Origin: JANSWP01 sp041941305
GTDB taxonomy: Bacteria > Bacteroidota > Bacteroidia > Chitinophagales > Saprospiraceae
Reading direction: 5' to 3'
NCBI GenBank assembly: GCA_041941305.1
Contig: JBGTQJ010000013.1
Coordinates: forward strand, 1 to 64,000
DNA length: 64,000 nt
This document shows positions 26,023 through 35,080 of the stretch, piece after piece (the stretch's first letter is position 1; each line of letters starts with the position of its first letter). The notes beneath the pieces were generated by a model, which saw nothing but the letters and a program-made list of their open reading frames with translations, did no database searches and was not told the DNA's origin. The position numbers were made by a program, and so were the translations under genes.

Positions 26023-27417
26023 CTAAAATAAACCTCTAAAGAATTCAACAATATTTTGCACCCATTCCAATCTGGACAAATCCAAACCTATTGCATAAAC
26101 CATTAATAAAATCAGAATCACAAATCCCACCATGGTAGATATTTCCATGAACTTGTCACTTGGCTTTCTACCAGAAACCACCTCGTACAGTAAAAACATA
26201 ACATGTCCTCCGTCTAATGCCGGAATTGGTAATAAATTAATAAAAGCCAGAATGAGAGAAAGCGCCGCAGTCATCAACCAGAATCGTTCCCAATCCCAGG
26301 TTGTCCCAAACATTTTGCCAATGGAAATGAAACTTCCAAGGCTATCATTGGGGTTCAGACCTCCAGTAAACATTTGTCCAAATGCTTTGATTTGATTGCC
26401 CAGGAAAGTCGCCCCTTCATTATAACCAGCAGGGATTGACTGCAAAAAGTTGTATTCAATTCTCTTGGTATCATAAAAGTATCTGGCATCAAAAGGTCTG
26501 GCTCCAATTATTCCATTTTCATTGGTAACAACTTTTATTCCCAAGGTATCAGTCTTGTTGGTGACGGTATCTTTGCGAAGGATCTGAAGTGTCAATGCTG
26601 TATTGGGTTGGGAAGGAGGATCAACGGTATTAAAAAATACATCAAAAAAGGGTGTAGGGATACTATCTATTCCGATGATTTGATCTTCAACTTTCAATCC
26701 TGCTTCCTCAGCTGGGCTCTTTTTTGAAAACGCGCCCACAACAAATGGAACCCTGGCACGATACAAGTAGAAATTTCTATAGTCATAGCTGGAAAGTTTT
26801 TTAGCCATGTCATCACTTACAGAAATTGTTTTTAGTTCCCCATTGCGTTCCACTGTAACTGTTCTTGCTCCATCAATTGAAATGTGGGTTTTCAAAATGC
26901 CAGCATTCAATTTATCCAATTTGTAATCCCCTGCTGCCAAAACTTTATCCCCTGGTAATAATCCCAATTCCAAACCAAGGGAATCAACTGCTATTCCATT
27001 AAGTGCATTTTCAGTGGGTAAATACTCTTTTCCCCAGACCCACAATATCATACTGTATAAAACAAATCCCAAAATGAAATTGACCGTGACTCCACCAACC
27101 ATGATGATCAATCTTTGCCAGGCAGGTTTGGATCTAAATTCCCAGGGCTGGGGAGGTTGCTGCATTTGTTCTGTGTCAAAACTTTCGTCTATCATCCCTG
27201 CAATCTTTACATAACCACCTAATGGCAGCCAGCCAATGCCATACTCTGTTTCTCCTTTTTGGATTTTAAATAGTTCAAACCAAGGGTCAAAAAAGAGGTA
27301 AAACTTTTCAACTTTTGTTCGGAAAAATTTTGCCGGGAAGAAATGTCCCATTTCGTGAAGCACAATCAAAATAGACAAACTCAAAATTAATTGCCCCACC
27401 GTGATAAGAGTATCCAT
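26023..27417 (-). CDS. rseP: RIP site-2 metalloprotease RseP
   Basis: This 464-residue inner-membrane zinc protease has the active-site HEMGH (21-25) in its first transmembrane helix and the second-site motif NLLPIPALDGG (394-404, Asp402 as zinc ligand) in a later helix. Two PDZ domains lie between, the second visible as KKSPAEEAGLKVEDQIIGID (in part, with the GL..GD-like core). Other membrane segments are near 103-125, 375-395 and 433-452. It cuts anti-sigma factors and remnant signal peptides within the membrane. The start lies next to the large palindromic element at 27451-27615, which separates it from the divergent rsmE. Confidence 0.95.
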   Translation of the reverse strand: MDTLITVGQLILSLSILIVLHEMGHFFPAKFFRTKVEKFYLFFDPWFELFKIQKGETEYGIGWLPLGGYVKIAGMIDESFDTEQMQQPPQPWEFRSKPAWQRLIIMVGGVTVNFILGFVLYSMILWVWGKEYLPTENALNGIAVDSLGLELGLLPGDKVLAAGDYKLDKLNAGILKTHISIDGARTVTVERNGELKTISVSDDMAKKLSSYDYRNFYLYRARVPFVVGAFSKKSPAEEAGLKVEDQIIGIDSIPTPFFDVFFNTVDPPSQPNTALTLQILRKDTVTNKTDTLGIKVVTNENGIIGARPFDARYFYDTKRIEYNFLQSIPAGYNEGATFLGNQIKAFGQMFTGGLNPNDSLGSFISIGKMFGTTWDWERFWLMTAALSLILAFINLLPIPALDGGHVMFLLYEVVSGRKPSDKFMEISTMVGFVILILLMVYAIGLDLSRLEWVQNIVEFFRGLF

Positions 27418-27450
27418 ATATTTTGTTTTCGAAAATTTTCAATTTGAATC

Positions 27451-27615
27451 AATTAACTCAAATTGCGAACAAAAGTCTCGCCGCCCTTCCGGGCGGCTCG
27501 GGAGGGGTTTTAAGGGGTGAAAGCTGGCAAATATTTGCCAGCCTTCACCCCTTAAAACCCCTTTCGACGAGCCAGCACAGCTGGCGAGGCGAATACTTCG
27601 AAACTTAGGTTAATT
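27451..27615. repeat. 165-bp composite palindromic (MITE-like) element, copy 2
   Basis: The element is an imperfect palindrome from end to end. The core arms 27504-27532 and 27533-27561 (29 bp each) are reverse complements with a single mismatch, centred on GGCAAATATTTGCC. Outside it lie two different hairpins, CCGCCC-TTCC-GGGCGG (27481-27496) and GCCAG-CACAG-CTGGC (27571-27585), flanked by CTCGCC/GGCGAG. The ends AATTAACTCAAATTGCGAA and (reverse complement) AATTAACCTAAGTTTCGAA are terminal inverted repeats. One half matches 18949-18998. It carries no ORF and occupies the divergent rseP/rsmE promoter region. Confidence 0.85.
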
Positions 27616-27752
27616 AGTTAAAAACTCCTTAGTTTATTCAACTTTAAAAAAAGACGCGCAAAAGTACATTTAATTGTAAGGAATTGAAAAAAAATTCTAC
27701 CGATGACCAAGCAGGCACAACTGATAAGCTATTTTACTACTTTTGTCGCCCA

Positions 27753-28460
27753 ATGAATTTATTTTTCACAAATCAAATCGAAGGAAATTATGCCTCCTTA
27801 CCAGAACAAGAGGCAAGGCATTGTGTTCAGGTTTTGAGGAAAAAAGAAGGCGATTTACTTCAATTTGTAAATGGGAAGGGAAGCCTATATGAAGGAACCA
27901 TCGTAGCGGTAGGGAAAAAAAAATGTGTAATTGAAATAAATAGTGAAACCCAAGAATTTAATAAACGGAATCACTATTTACACATTGCTATAGCACCAAC
28001 CAAAAATATAGATCGATTGGAATGGTTTCTGGAGAAAGCGACCGAAATTGGCATAGATGAAATCACACCGATTCTTTGTGAACATTCAGAGAGACGAAGA
28101 ATTAGATTGGATCGGCTTGAAAAGGTAATGATTTCTGCTATGAAACAGTCATTGAAAGCTTATTTACCCAAACTGAATGATTTGACAAAATTTTCAGAGT
28201 TTATTAGATCGGGAGTAGAAACTAAATTGAGTTTTATAGCCCATTGTGAAGATTCAGAAAAAAAACATTTAGGACCTGAACTGAAAGCTAAAAAACCTGT
28301 ACTTATATTAATTGGTCCAGAGGGTGATTTTTCAAAAAAAGAAATACAATTGGCGAATGAGCATGGTTTTAGAAGCGTAAGTCTTGGAAAATCTCGTTTG
28401 AGGACAGAAACAGCTGGTATTGTTGCTTGTCAAATTGTCAATTTTTTGAACGAGGAATGA
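27753..28460 (+). CDS. rsmE: 16S rRNA m3U1498 methyltransferase RsmE
   Basis: From the ATG at 27753 this is 235 residues (MNLFFTNQIEG), the usual size. An in-frame TTG at 27684 would add 23 unlikely residues. RsmE methylates N3 of U1498 in the 16S decoding centre. Family features are an N-terminal PUA-like domain with EARHCVQVLRKKEGD (about 20-34) and a SPOUT trefoil-knot C-terminus with KATEIGIDEITPI, LIGPEGDFSKKEI and SLGKSRLRTETAG (residues about 180-225) for SAM binding. It is divergent from rseP and 43 bases upstream of the DUF4159 gene. Identification is secure. Confidence 0.95.
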   Translation: MNLFFTNQIEGNYASLPEQEARHCVQVLRKKEGDLLQFVNGKGSLYEGTIVAVGKKKCVIEINSETQEFNKRNHYLHIAIAPTKNIDRLEWFLEKATEIGIDEITPILCEHSERRRIRLDRLEKVMISAMKQSLKAYLPKLNDLTKFSEFIRSGVETKLSFIAHCEDSEKKHLGPELKAKKPVLILIGPEGDFSKKEIQLANEHGFRSVSLGKSRLRTETAGIVACQIVNFLNEE

Positions 28461-28503
28461 ATACCAAACAAAAATTTAGGCAATCGTTTTAAAACAAAAA
28501 ATA

Positions 28504-29163
28504 ATGAAGTATTTAGGATTAATTGCACTGATAGCTACAACCCTTTCATTTTCAATCGCTTACAACCCGCCATCTTTAAAGCTAGCCTTGTTAAAATACA
28601 ATGGTGGAGGCGATTGGTATGCCAATCCTACTGCTCTACCAAATCTAGCCAAATTTTGTAACGACAATTTGGGAACCAATTTTGATATCGACTATGCCAC
28701 AGTTGAAGTAGGCAGTGCCGATCTTTTCAATTATTCCTTCATTCACATGACAGGGCATGGTAATGTTGTCTTTTCAGATGCAGAAGCAGAAAATTTGAGG
28801 AATTATTTGATTGGTGGTGGATTTATTCATATTGATGACAATTATGGGATGGATCAATATATCCGACCTACTTTGAAAAAAGTCTTTCCAGAATTGCAGC
28901 TTATAGAACTGCCATTTGAGCACGAAATTTATCGTCAAAAATTTCAATTCAAAAATGGATTGCCCAAAATCCACAAACACGATGATAAGCCTCCACAAGG
29001 GCTGGGACTCTTCTGGGAAGGTAGACTTGTTTGTTTTTATTCTTATGAAAGCGACTTGGGAGATGGTTGGGAAGATCCGGATGTTCACAAAGATCCGGAA
29101 GCAATAAGGCAGAAGGCACTTCAAATGGGAGCGAATATTATTCAGTTCGCCTATCAACAATAG
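28504..29163 (+). CDS. Secreted DUF4159 domain protein
   Basis: This 219-residue protein has a signal peptide (MKYLGLIALIATTLSFSIAY) and then a DUF4159 domain over nearly all the rest. Characteristic stretches are LALLKYNGGGDWYANPT, FIHMTGHGNVVFSD, GGFIHIDDNYGMD and LPFEHEIYRQKF. The fold is related to glutamine-amidotransferase-like/ThuA-type domains by general architecture, but no catalytic triad is evident to me and no activity is known. In many Bacteroidota it travels with gliding, MoxR or exopolysaccharide genes; here it lies between rsmE and smc, converging on smc with 2 bases between stops. Confidence 0.8.
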   Translation: MKYLGLIALIATTLSFSIAYNPPSLKLALLKYNGGGDWYANPTALPNLAKFCNDNLGTNFDIDYATVEVGSADLFNYSFIHMTGHGNVVFSDAEAENLRNYLIGGGFIHIDDNYGMDQYIRPTLKKVFPELQLIELPFEHEIYRQKFQFKNGLPKIHKHDDKPPQGLGLFWEGRLVCFYSYESDLGDGWEDPDVHKDPEAIRQKALQMGANIIQFAYQQ

Positions 29164-29165
29164 AA

Positions 29166-32100
29166 TTATCGCACACCTTCTAAAACTGAGGTATGCTCCA
29201 TATCTGTAAAATCAACCTGAGTTACAGCGCTGACTCCCTGTTCTTGCATATAAACTCCATAAATAGTATCTACTGCCGCCATGGTTTGCTTGTTGTGAGT
29301 CACTATGATAAACTGGGAGTTTTCTGAAAATTTCTTGATGATTTTATTGAATTTCTCAATGTTGGCATCATCAAGAGGGGCATCTACCTCATCAAAGATG
29401 CAGAAGGGAGCAGGTTTTAGCAGGTACAGCGCGAAAAGCAATGCAGTAGCTGTCAACGTTTTTTCTCCTCCAGAAAGTTGGCTAATCGTTTGAGGTCTTT
29501 TGCCCTTGGGTTTTGCAACGATTTCGATTTTTGATTCCAGCGGATCTTCGGGATTCAGTAATATCAGGTCCGCGTTATCGTCCTCAGAAAAAAGACTGCG
29601 GAACACATCAATAAAATAGAGCCTTGTTTTATCAAATGCTTCTAAAAATTGTACAGTAGCTGTTTCCTCAATTTCTTTGATGGTCTCTATTAAATCCTCT
29701 TTGGCTTTAATAACATCATCTCTTTGAGCTGTGATGGTATCGAACCTTTCCTTCATTTCATCATAAGCCTCTACAGCCATTGGATTGATTTCACCATAAT
29801 TATCCAATCGACTTTTTAACCTTTCCACTTTCATTTGCAATTCGGTTTCATTCCATTCTTCCTCCTTTTTTTTGCCCTCAGCTTTTATTTCAGCCATAAC
29901 AACATCCAGTTCATTGATATTAACCGAAAATTCAATTTTTATTCTTTCCGATACAGATTGCAACTGAAATCTAACATCTGTTAATTTATCTTTTAAACTA
30001 TTAATCAAAACCTGAGCATCTGTTCGACTCTTGTTTATCTTTCGGATATTATCTTCAATTTCATTAATTCCCCCTCTGGCTTTAAAGTATATTTGTTCAG
30101 CTTCTGTCAAATGACTCTCTTTGCCTTTTCTTTGATTATACGCTTCTAATAGTTCCTTTTCTATCCTATCCAAATCATTTTGAACTTCTTTCACCTCTTC
30201 CTTATTGCGTACAATGGTTTGTTCATTTTGAACCAAGGAAGCCTCTGTTTCAGTCAATTGTCGCTCTCGAAAAGACAATTCCCTTTGAAAACTGCTTACC
30301 TTATTTTGCTGCCGAATAAATTCGATGTTTTTTTCATTAAAAGCTGTGGAAGCCTGGCTCAACTGCTCTGCAATCTTTCGATAAGAGCCATCGGTATTGC
30401 TGATATTTTTTTTCGCTTGGGTAGCCTCGTCCATTTTATCAGTTAACTCTTTCTCTATTTCGAGGTTTTTCTTTTCCAAATCCTTTACTCGTACTTCAGA
30501 TTCATTCTTCTGCTTTTGCCAGTTTTCCAAATTCCCTTCAATGGATTCCAAACGAGCTACCAAACCCGCTTTTTCATGTAACAGGCGATTAAAAGCTTCT
30601 TTCTCAATCTGGATTTCTTTTCGATTTTGTTGGGATTTGAGCTTTTCAATCTCAGCCTGAAGATTATATAATTCGGTTGCCAGTTTATCTTCTTTTCTTT
30701 CCAGTTTTTTGATAGCCGTTTCTAAAATTTCCAGATTCTTCTTGCGACCAATTTTTTTTCCTTCAAATAAACCAACAGAACCTCCACCCAAGCTGTATTT
30801 TTTTCTAACAAATCGACCACTTTTACTTAACAAAACAACTTCTTCACCTACCTCCTGCCTTGCGAGTTCCTCATTTTCAGTCACCAAAACATTTTCAAGA
30901 AGATATGCTATTAATCTGCGATAAGCTGGGTCGCATTGTATCAAATCCATTGCCTGTTGCGTATCGGAAAGCATTTGCATTGGAGGCGTGTAATCCATAA
31001 AAGCATCTAGCAGAAAGAAGTTTGCCTTTCCTTTTTGGGCTTGATTCAACAATTGAACTGCCTCAAAGGCTTCGTCCAGATTTTGAACGACATAGTGGTT
31101 CAAAAAAGGTTCTAAGTAATTTTCTACCGCTACACGGAAGTCTTCCTCCACATATATCAAATCTGACAACAATGGCGCATCCTTTTTCCAATTTTTCTTA
31201 TTGCTCAAAAACCGAATACTTTCCGGGAAGCCTTCCAGATTCTCGACCATGCTTTGAGTCAATTGAAACTCATTCCGTTTGGCATCTATCTGACGGTTGA
31301 CCTTTTGAATTTCTTTATTTAGCGCTTCAAATTTGCTCTCTGTGTTTTCCAAATTACTCCTTCTCGCTTCTTCAGCTTTCTCCAGGCTTTCAACTAATTT
31401 CTTTTTTTCTTTCTCCTCTTTCTCCAAAGCCTTCACCCGTTCAGCCAGTGCCTTCTGATCTACTTTCCTTCGTTCAACATCTCCCTCATTTCGCTCCATA
31501 TCTACTTGTAAGGTCTTGATCTGATTGATATTAATAGCTTTTTGCTTTTCCAATTCAAATAAAGCCCGTTCAACCTTTTGCTGGCTTTGCATTATCAGAT
31601 CTAAATCGGTTTTTAACGCTCCATGGCTTTTTTTTATTTCTGCCATCGCCGCTTCAGCCTCCTCCAGTTGTTTTTCCAAAGTTGCCTCTAAATGCTTTTC
31701 TTCATTCAGGTTACTGCGATAATTCTCTATTTCTCTTTGCAATTGCCCTACTCTATCTTTTTCCAATTTTATCTGACCTTCCATTTTAGTCCGGTTCTGC
31801 TCAATAAATTGAAGTCTTTGAGCCCCCATCCGTTTATCATTTTCCATTCCCCTTATCCTGCCAACCAAAGCATTCAAGTCCCTTTGACGGTCTGACAAAG
31901 CTTTTTCCTTATCCAGATTTGCTTTCCGTTCCTGTTCCAATGCCGCTTCTAATTTTCTGGTTTCTACATCAAATTGTCTGAATTTATCTTCCTCAATCTG
32001 TAACTGGCTTTTAATGTTTTTGTGTTTCTCCTTCAAGCCTGCAACTTTCAGATCCGCTAAAGTCAAGCTCAATTGCTTGTATTGAGCTTTTAATTCAAAA

Positions 32101-32744
32101 AATCGCTTGGTGCGTTTTGCCTGTTTTTCAAGTGTTTTTAGATTTTGATCGATTTCAAAAAGCAAATCTTCTATTCGCTCAAGATCAGCAGAAGTATTTT
32201 TCAATTTGTTTAAGGTCTCCCTTTTTCTTCTTTTGTATTTTGAAATTCCTGCTGCCTGCTCAAACATCCTTCTTCTCGCATTTTCCTTATCTGAAAGAAT
32301 ATCATCTACCATTCCCAGTGCAATGATGGCGTAGGAGTTGGAGCCAATTCCTGTATCCATGAAGAGATTTGTAATATCCTTTAAACGGCATGGAACACCA
32401 TTTAAACGATATTCACTTTCTCCACTTCTGTATAACATTCTTGTAATCTTAACCTGTTGATATTCAGTAGGAAGGACATTTTTTGTATTATCAAAAGTAA
32501 GGGCAACAGATGCTAAACCACCTGGTTTTCGTTTTTTGGTACCGTTAAAAATAACGCTGGACATCTGGTCTAGTCGAAGTTCTCTTGATTTTTGTTCCCC
32601 AAGTACCCAACGAACCGCGTCTACGATATTCGATTTGCCGCTACCATTTGGTCCAACAATTCCTATCACGTCTTTGCCAAAATGAATAGCGGTATCATTC
32701 GCAAAGGATTTAAAACCTTTTATTTCTAAACTCCTTAATCTCAT
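29166..32744 (-). CDS. smc: Chromosome segregation protein SMC
   Basis: This 1,192-residue ATPase organises and segregates chromosomes as the core of the SMC-ScpAB complex. The N-terminal head has the Walker A motif GPNGSGKSNIVDAV (about 32-45). Long heptad-rich coiled coils span about 170-500 and 680-1020, with the hinge between (about 505-675, containing GFPESIRFLSNKKNW and the Gly-rich YSLGGGSVGLFEG). The C-terminal head has the signature LSGGEKTLTATALL and Walker B FCIFDEVDAPLDDAN. Length is normal for bacterial SMC. The + strand start is 74 bases from the HAD hydrolase stop, likely separately transcribed. Identification is secure. Confidence 0.97.
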   Translation of the reverse strand: MRLRSLEIKGFKSFANDTAIHFGKDVIGIVGPNGSGKSNIVDAVRWVLGEQKSRELRLDQMSSVIFNGTKKRKPGGLASVALTFDNTKNVLPTEYQQVKITRMLYRSGESEYRLNGVPCRLKDITNLFMDTGIGSNSYAIIALGMVDDILSDKENARRRMFEQAAGISKYKRRKRETLNKLKNTSADLERIEDLLFEIDQNLKTLEKQAKRTKRFFELKAQYKQLSLTLADLKVAGLKEKHKNIKSQLQIEEDKFRQFDVETRKLEAALEQERKANLDKEKALSDRQRDLNALVGRIRGMENDKRMGAQRLQFIEQNRTKMEGQIKLEKDRVGQLQREIENYRSNLNEEKHLEATLEKQLEEAEAAMAEIKKSHGALKTDLDLIMQSQQKVERALFELEKQKAININQIKTLQVDMERNEGDVERRKVDQKALAERVKALEKEEKEKKKLVESLEKAEEARRSNLENTESKFEALNKEIQKVNRQIDAKRNEFQLTQSMVENLEGFPESIRFLSNKKNWKKDAPLLSDLIYVEEDFRVAVENYLEPFLNHYVVQNLDEAFEAVQLLNQAQKGKANFFLLDAFMDYTPPMQMLSDTQQAMDLIQCDPAYRRLIAYLLENVLVTENEELARQEVGEEVVLLSKSGRFVRKKYSLGGGSVGLFEGKKIGRKKNLEILETAIKKLERKEDKLATELYNLQAEIEKLKSQQNRKEIQIEKEAFNRLLHEKAGLVARLESIEGNLENWQKQKNESEVRVKDLEKKNLEIEKELTDKMDEATQAKKNISNTDGSYRKIAEQLSQASTAFNEKNIEFIRQQNKVSSFQRELSFRERQLTETEASLVQNEQTIVRNKEEVKEVQNDLDRIEKELLEAYNQRKGKESHLTEAEQIYFKARGGINEIEDNIRKINKSRTDAQVLINSLKDKLTDVRFQLQSVSERIKIEFSVNINELDVVMAEIKAEGKKKEEEWNETELQMKVERLKSRLDNYGEINPMAVEAYDEMKERFDTITAQRDDVIKAKEDLIETIKEIEETATVQFLEAFDKTRLYFIDVFRSLFSEDDNADLILLNPEDPLESKIEIVAKPKGKRPQTISQLSGGEKTLTATALLFALYLLKPAPFCIFDEVDAPLDDANIEKFNKIIKKFSENSQFIIVTHNKQTMAAVDTIYGVYMQEQGVSAVTQVDFTDMEHTSVLEGVR

Positions 32745-32818
32745 GGCCGGCGAAAATAGAAAGAATGTAGGAATGCAGGAAACTGTATGCTCAGGAATAT
32801 TTCCACAACTTTTCCACC

Positions 32819-33664
32819 CTAAATGGCTATTGATTCACATATATAATCAGGAATAATCCCATAATTTTTAATATTTGCTTTTGCTCTCGATTTCAAAGTA
32901 TTTCCCGTGAGGACAAGACAGGTATCCAATCCAAATTTATTCCCCCCCATTATGTCAGTGGTCAATGTATCTCCCACCATCAAAATGTCTTTTTTTTCAA
33001 TAGAAACACGTTGTCTAATTTGCTCAAAAGCATATACAAACATCTGAGTATCAGGCTTGCCAAACCTCAAAAAGCGTTTTCTTACCACTTTTTCCAACAA
33101 ATGGGCTATACCACCAATCGCGATTCCTACTTCATCCCTCGACACTGGATAACGTTTATCTGTATTCGCAATTACTGTAGGAATATTTCTTTTCCTCAAC
33201 AAATTGACTGCCTTATTTAAATCATGAAACCAATCAAAGCCCTCATCATCCAGTAAAACCAAAGCATTAATGTCATCAATGTCATCCAGATTAATCTCAG
33301 CTACGGCAATCGTTTCCAAACCTGCGTCCTCAATATAATGTGCTGAATCTTCCGTACCCAAATAAGCAACCTGTCCATATTGTACTTTGGATCTCAAAAA
33401 CTCCCTTGCCATCATTCCAGAAGAAATCATTCGGTCAGGGGCAATTTGGCTTAAACCGGCATTTTTGAGTTTTTCTGATAATTCAATAGGACTTCGAGAG
33501 GCATCGTTGGTAAGCACCAACCAATCCATGTTTTTATCATTCAAATAGTCTAATGTTGTACTTACACCATCAATTAAACCATTGTAAGTTTTGAGGACAC
33601 CATATGAATCAAAGAAAATGGCTTTGTAATTTGGTAAAATGGAGTGAAAAGGTTTGATCTTCAT
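32819..33664 (-). CDS. HAD-superfamily class IIA hydrolase (NagD-like)
   Basis: This 281-residue cytoplasmic phosphatase has HAD motif I as FFDSYGVL (17-24, nucleophile Asp19), motif II in LVLTNDASRS, a class IIA cap domain in the middle, and motif IV in MVGDTLTTDIMGG near 227-239. The usual DxD of motif I is DSY: the second acid is replaced by Tyr, also seen in some TIGR01459-like relatives, so phosphatase efficiency is uncertain. It follows the aminoglycoside-phosphotransferase-fold gene by 4 bases and is surely co-transcribed with it. A kinase-phosphatase pair acting on the same small metabolite is an attractive inference. Confidence 0.85.
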   Translation of the reverse strand: MKIKPFHSILPNYKAIFFDSYGVLKTYNGLIDGVSTTLDYLNDKNMDWLVLTNDASRSPIELSEKLKNAGLSQIAPDRMISSGMMAREFLRSKVQYGQVAYLGTEDSAHYIEDAGLETIAVAEINLDDIDDINALVLLDDEGFDWFHDLNKAVNLLRKRNIPTVIANTDKRYPVSRDEVGIAIGGIAHLLEKVVRKRFLRFGKPDTQMFVYAFEQIRQRVSIEKKDILMVGDTLTTDIMGGNKFGLDTCLVLTGNTLKSRAKANIKNYGIIPDYICESIAI

Positions 33665-33668
33665 GCAT

Positions 33669-34706
33669 TCAAATTTTTAATGCTTTTAATATTTTTTCAG
33701 GTTTGAAATGGTCAATATTAGGAAAATATATTTCATAGGCTTCCTTTTGGAGTTTGGTTGCATAGATTTCATGGAAAAAGTAGCGCCCATCTTTAATTAC
33801 ATAATTTAATATAAAAAATCGATAGGCTTCTTTTAACAAACGGATCTCAATTTCATTGAGGGGATAATGATTGTGGTATTCTTTCAAAAACATCAAAAAT
33901 CTATCCTCCATTAATGGTCCGACCAAATAACTAAAAACAGTCCTATCTCCAATATCAGAAACTATCCGGCTAAAAAAGTAAAAGTCCAGTATCCTGGAAC
34001 TCACGCGAAACCAATCATAATCCCATCGGGAAAAAAGTCTACAATTTGGAGTAATTGAAAAATTACCGATATTCCAATCCACAAAAACAGGAATTTTATC
34101 AAGCTTTTCTACTTCCAGTTTTTGAAGATTTTCTATCATAATATCACATTGCTTCCTGATATCATCTGTATGAGTTCTATGTTCATATTTGCCCAAATCC
34201 GTTTCAATTATTTCGAGCAGATGCAATAAGTCAATTTTTAAGGTTTTAGAAGATTTTGGAAGGGTATTTCTAATTTGGTAGCAGGTTTTATGAAATTTGG
34301 CAAATTGTTGCCCCAGGCTCTTGATATGAAACGCTTCCAGGCGTCTCGGTAATCGCTTCTGAATTCGGATAGGTTTATAGAAAACAACCCAAGCATCAAT
34401 CAGGTTATTTTGGAAGCGATGCACAAACAATTGATTTTGTTGAACCAATGATCTGGCTAAAAAATTTGCAAAGGGGTCAGGCAGGTTGTTAGCCAATACA
34501 TTGATTATACGATGATCCTCAACAAAATGTTCATACTTTCCAAAATATGACAATTTAGCTATCACAAAATTTTTGGTATCCAAATCAATTTTATAGACGT
34601 GATTGGTAGAAACCATCGCACTAATATCTTTAATGGAAACGATGTTTCGGGAAGAATCATAAGCCATCCAGGCGTATTTGACAATAGTAAGGAAGTCAAT
34701 GTGCAT
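33669..34706 (-). CDS. Aminoglycoside phosphotransferase/choline kinase-fold protein
   Basis: This 345-residue protein shows the APH kinase signature FVDWNIGNF (208-216; Asp210 as catalytic base candidate, Asn215 as metal ligand) and WDYDWFR (228-234; Asp229/Asp231 in the DFG-like place). FVIAKLSY (47-54) offers Lys51 as the ATP-binding lysine. The usual HxDxxxxN has lost its first His (VDWNIGN). Small-molecule kinases of this fold act on choline, homoserine, thioribose, sugars or antibiotics. Being paired with a chromosomal HAD phosphatase favours a metabolic substrate over resistance. Substrate unknown. Confidence 0.7.
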   Translation of the reverse strand: MHIDFLTIVKYAWMAYDSSRNIVSIKDISAMVSTNHVYKIDLDTKNFVIAKLSYFGKYEHFVEDHRIINVLANNLPDPFANFLARSLVQQNQLFVHRFQNNLIDAWVVFYKPIRIQKRLPRRLEAFHIKSLGQQFAKFHKTCYQIRNTLPKSSKTLKIDLLHLLEIIETDLGKYEHRTHTDDIRKQCDIMIENLQKLEVEKLDKIPVFVDWNIGNFSITPNCRLFSRWDYDWFRVSSRILDFYFFSRIVSDIGDRTVFSYLVGPLMEDRFLMFLKEYHNHYPLNEIEIRLLKEAYRFFILNYVIKDGRYFFHEIYATKLQKEAYEIYFPNIDHFKPEKILKALKI

Positions 34707-35080
34707 TTTGGAATTACTTGGTAAGGACTTGGTGAAAAAATTTCTTATTACCGGCCAATTTAAGTAGAAATCATCCCATCACAAAGCAGTAATAAATGTC
34801 TGCTGATAAAAAGGCTAAATCATATTTAAGCATCTTTTCCTGACAATTAATTTACAAGCTTTTACTTTTTGAATTTTCCTTAAAAATAATTCAACAATTG
34901 AGTGAACATCAAAACCTATAAGTAACATTTTCATATATAAAAGGACATCATTTAAAACAAACTTTAAAAAAGATCACTTGAAACTGGAAAATGCCAAAAG
35001 GATAATCGCAAGCAGAAAGACCTGCATACATGGTTTTTTCTGATTAGCTTTTGGTTAAAACTCCAACAATATCATACCTT
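34707..35080. other. Divergent intergenic region without a gene
   Basis: This 374-base AT-rich spacer separates the divergent phosphotransferase and GH8-GH18 genes and must hold promoters for both. I find no full TTTG-N19-TAnnTTTG match, no strong hairpin and no ORF that looks coding. Confidence 0.5.

Noticed and set aside
26023..27417. rseP-rsmE-smc region as a novel operon
   Set aside because: Strands alternate and genes are ordinary housekeeping; no functional linkage is seen.
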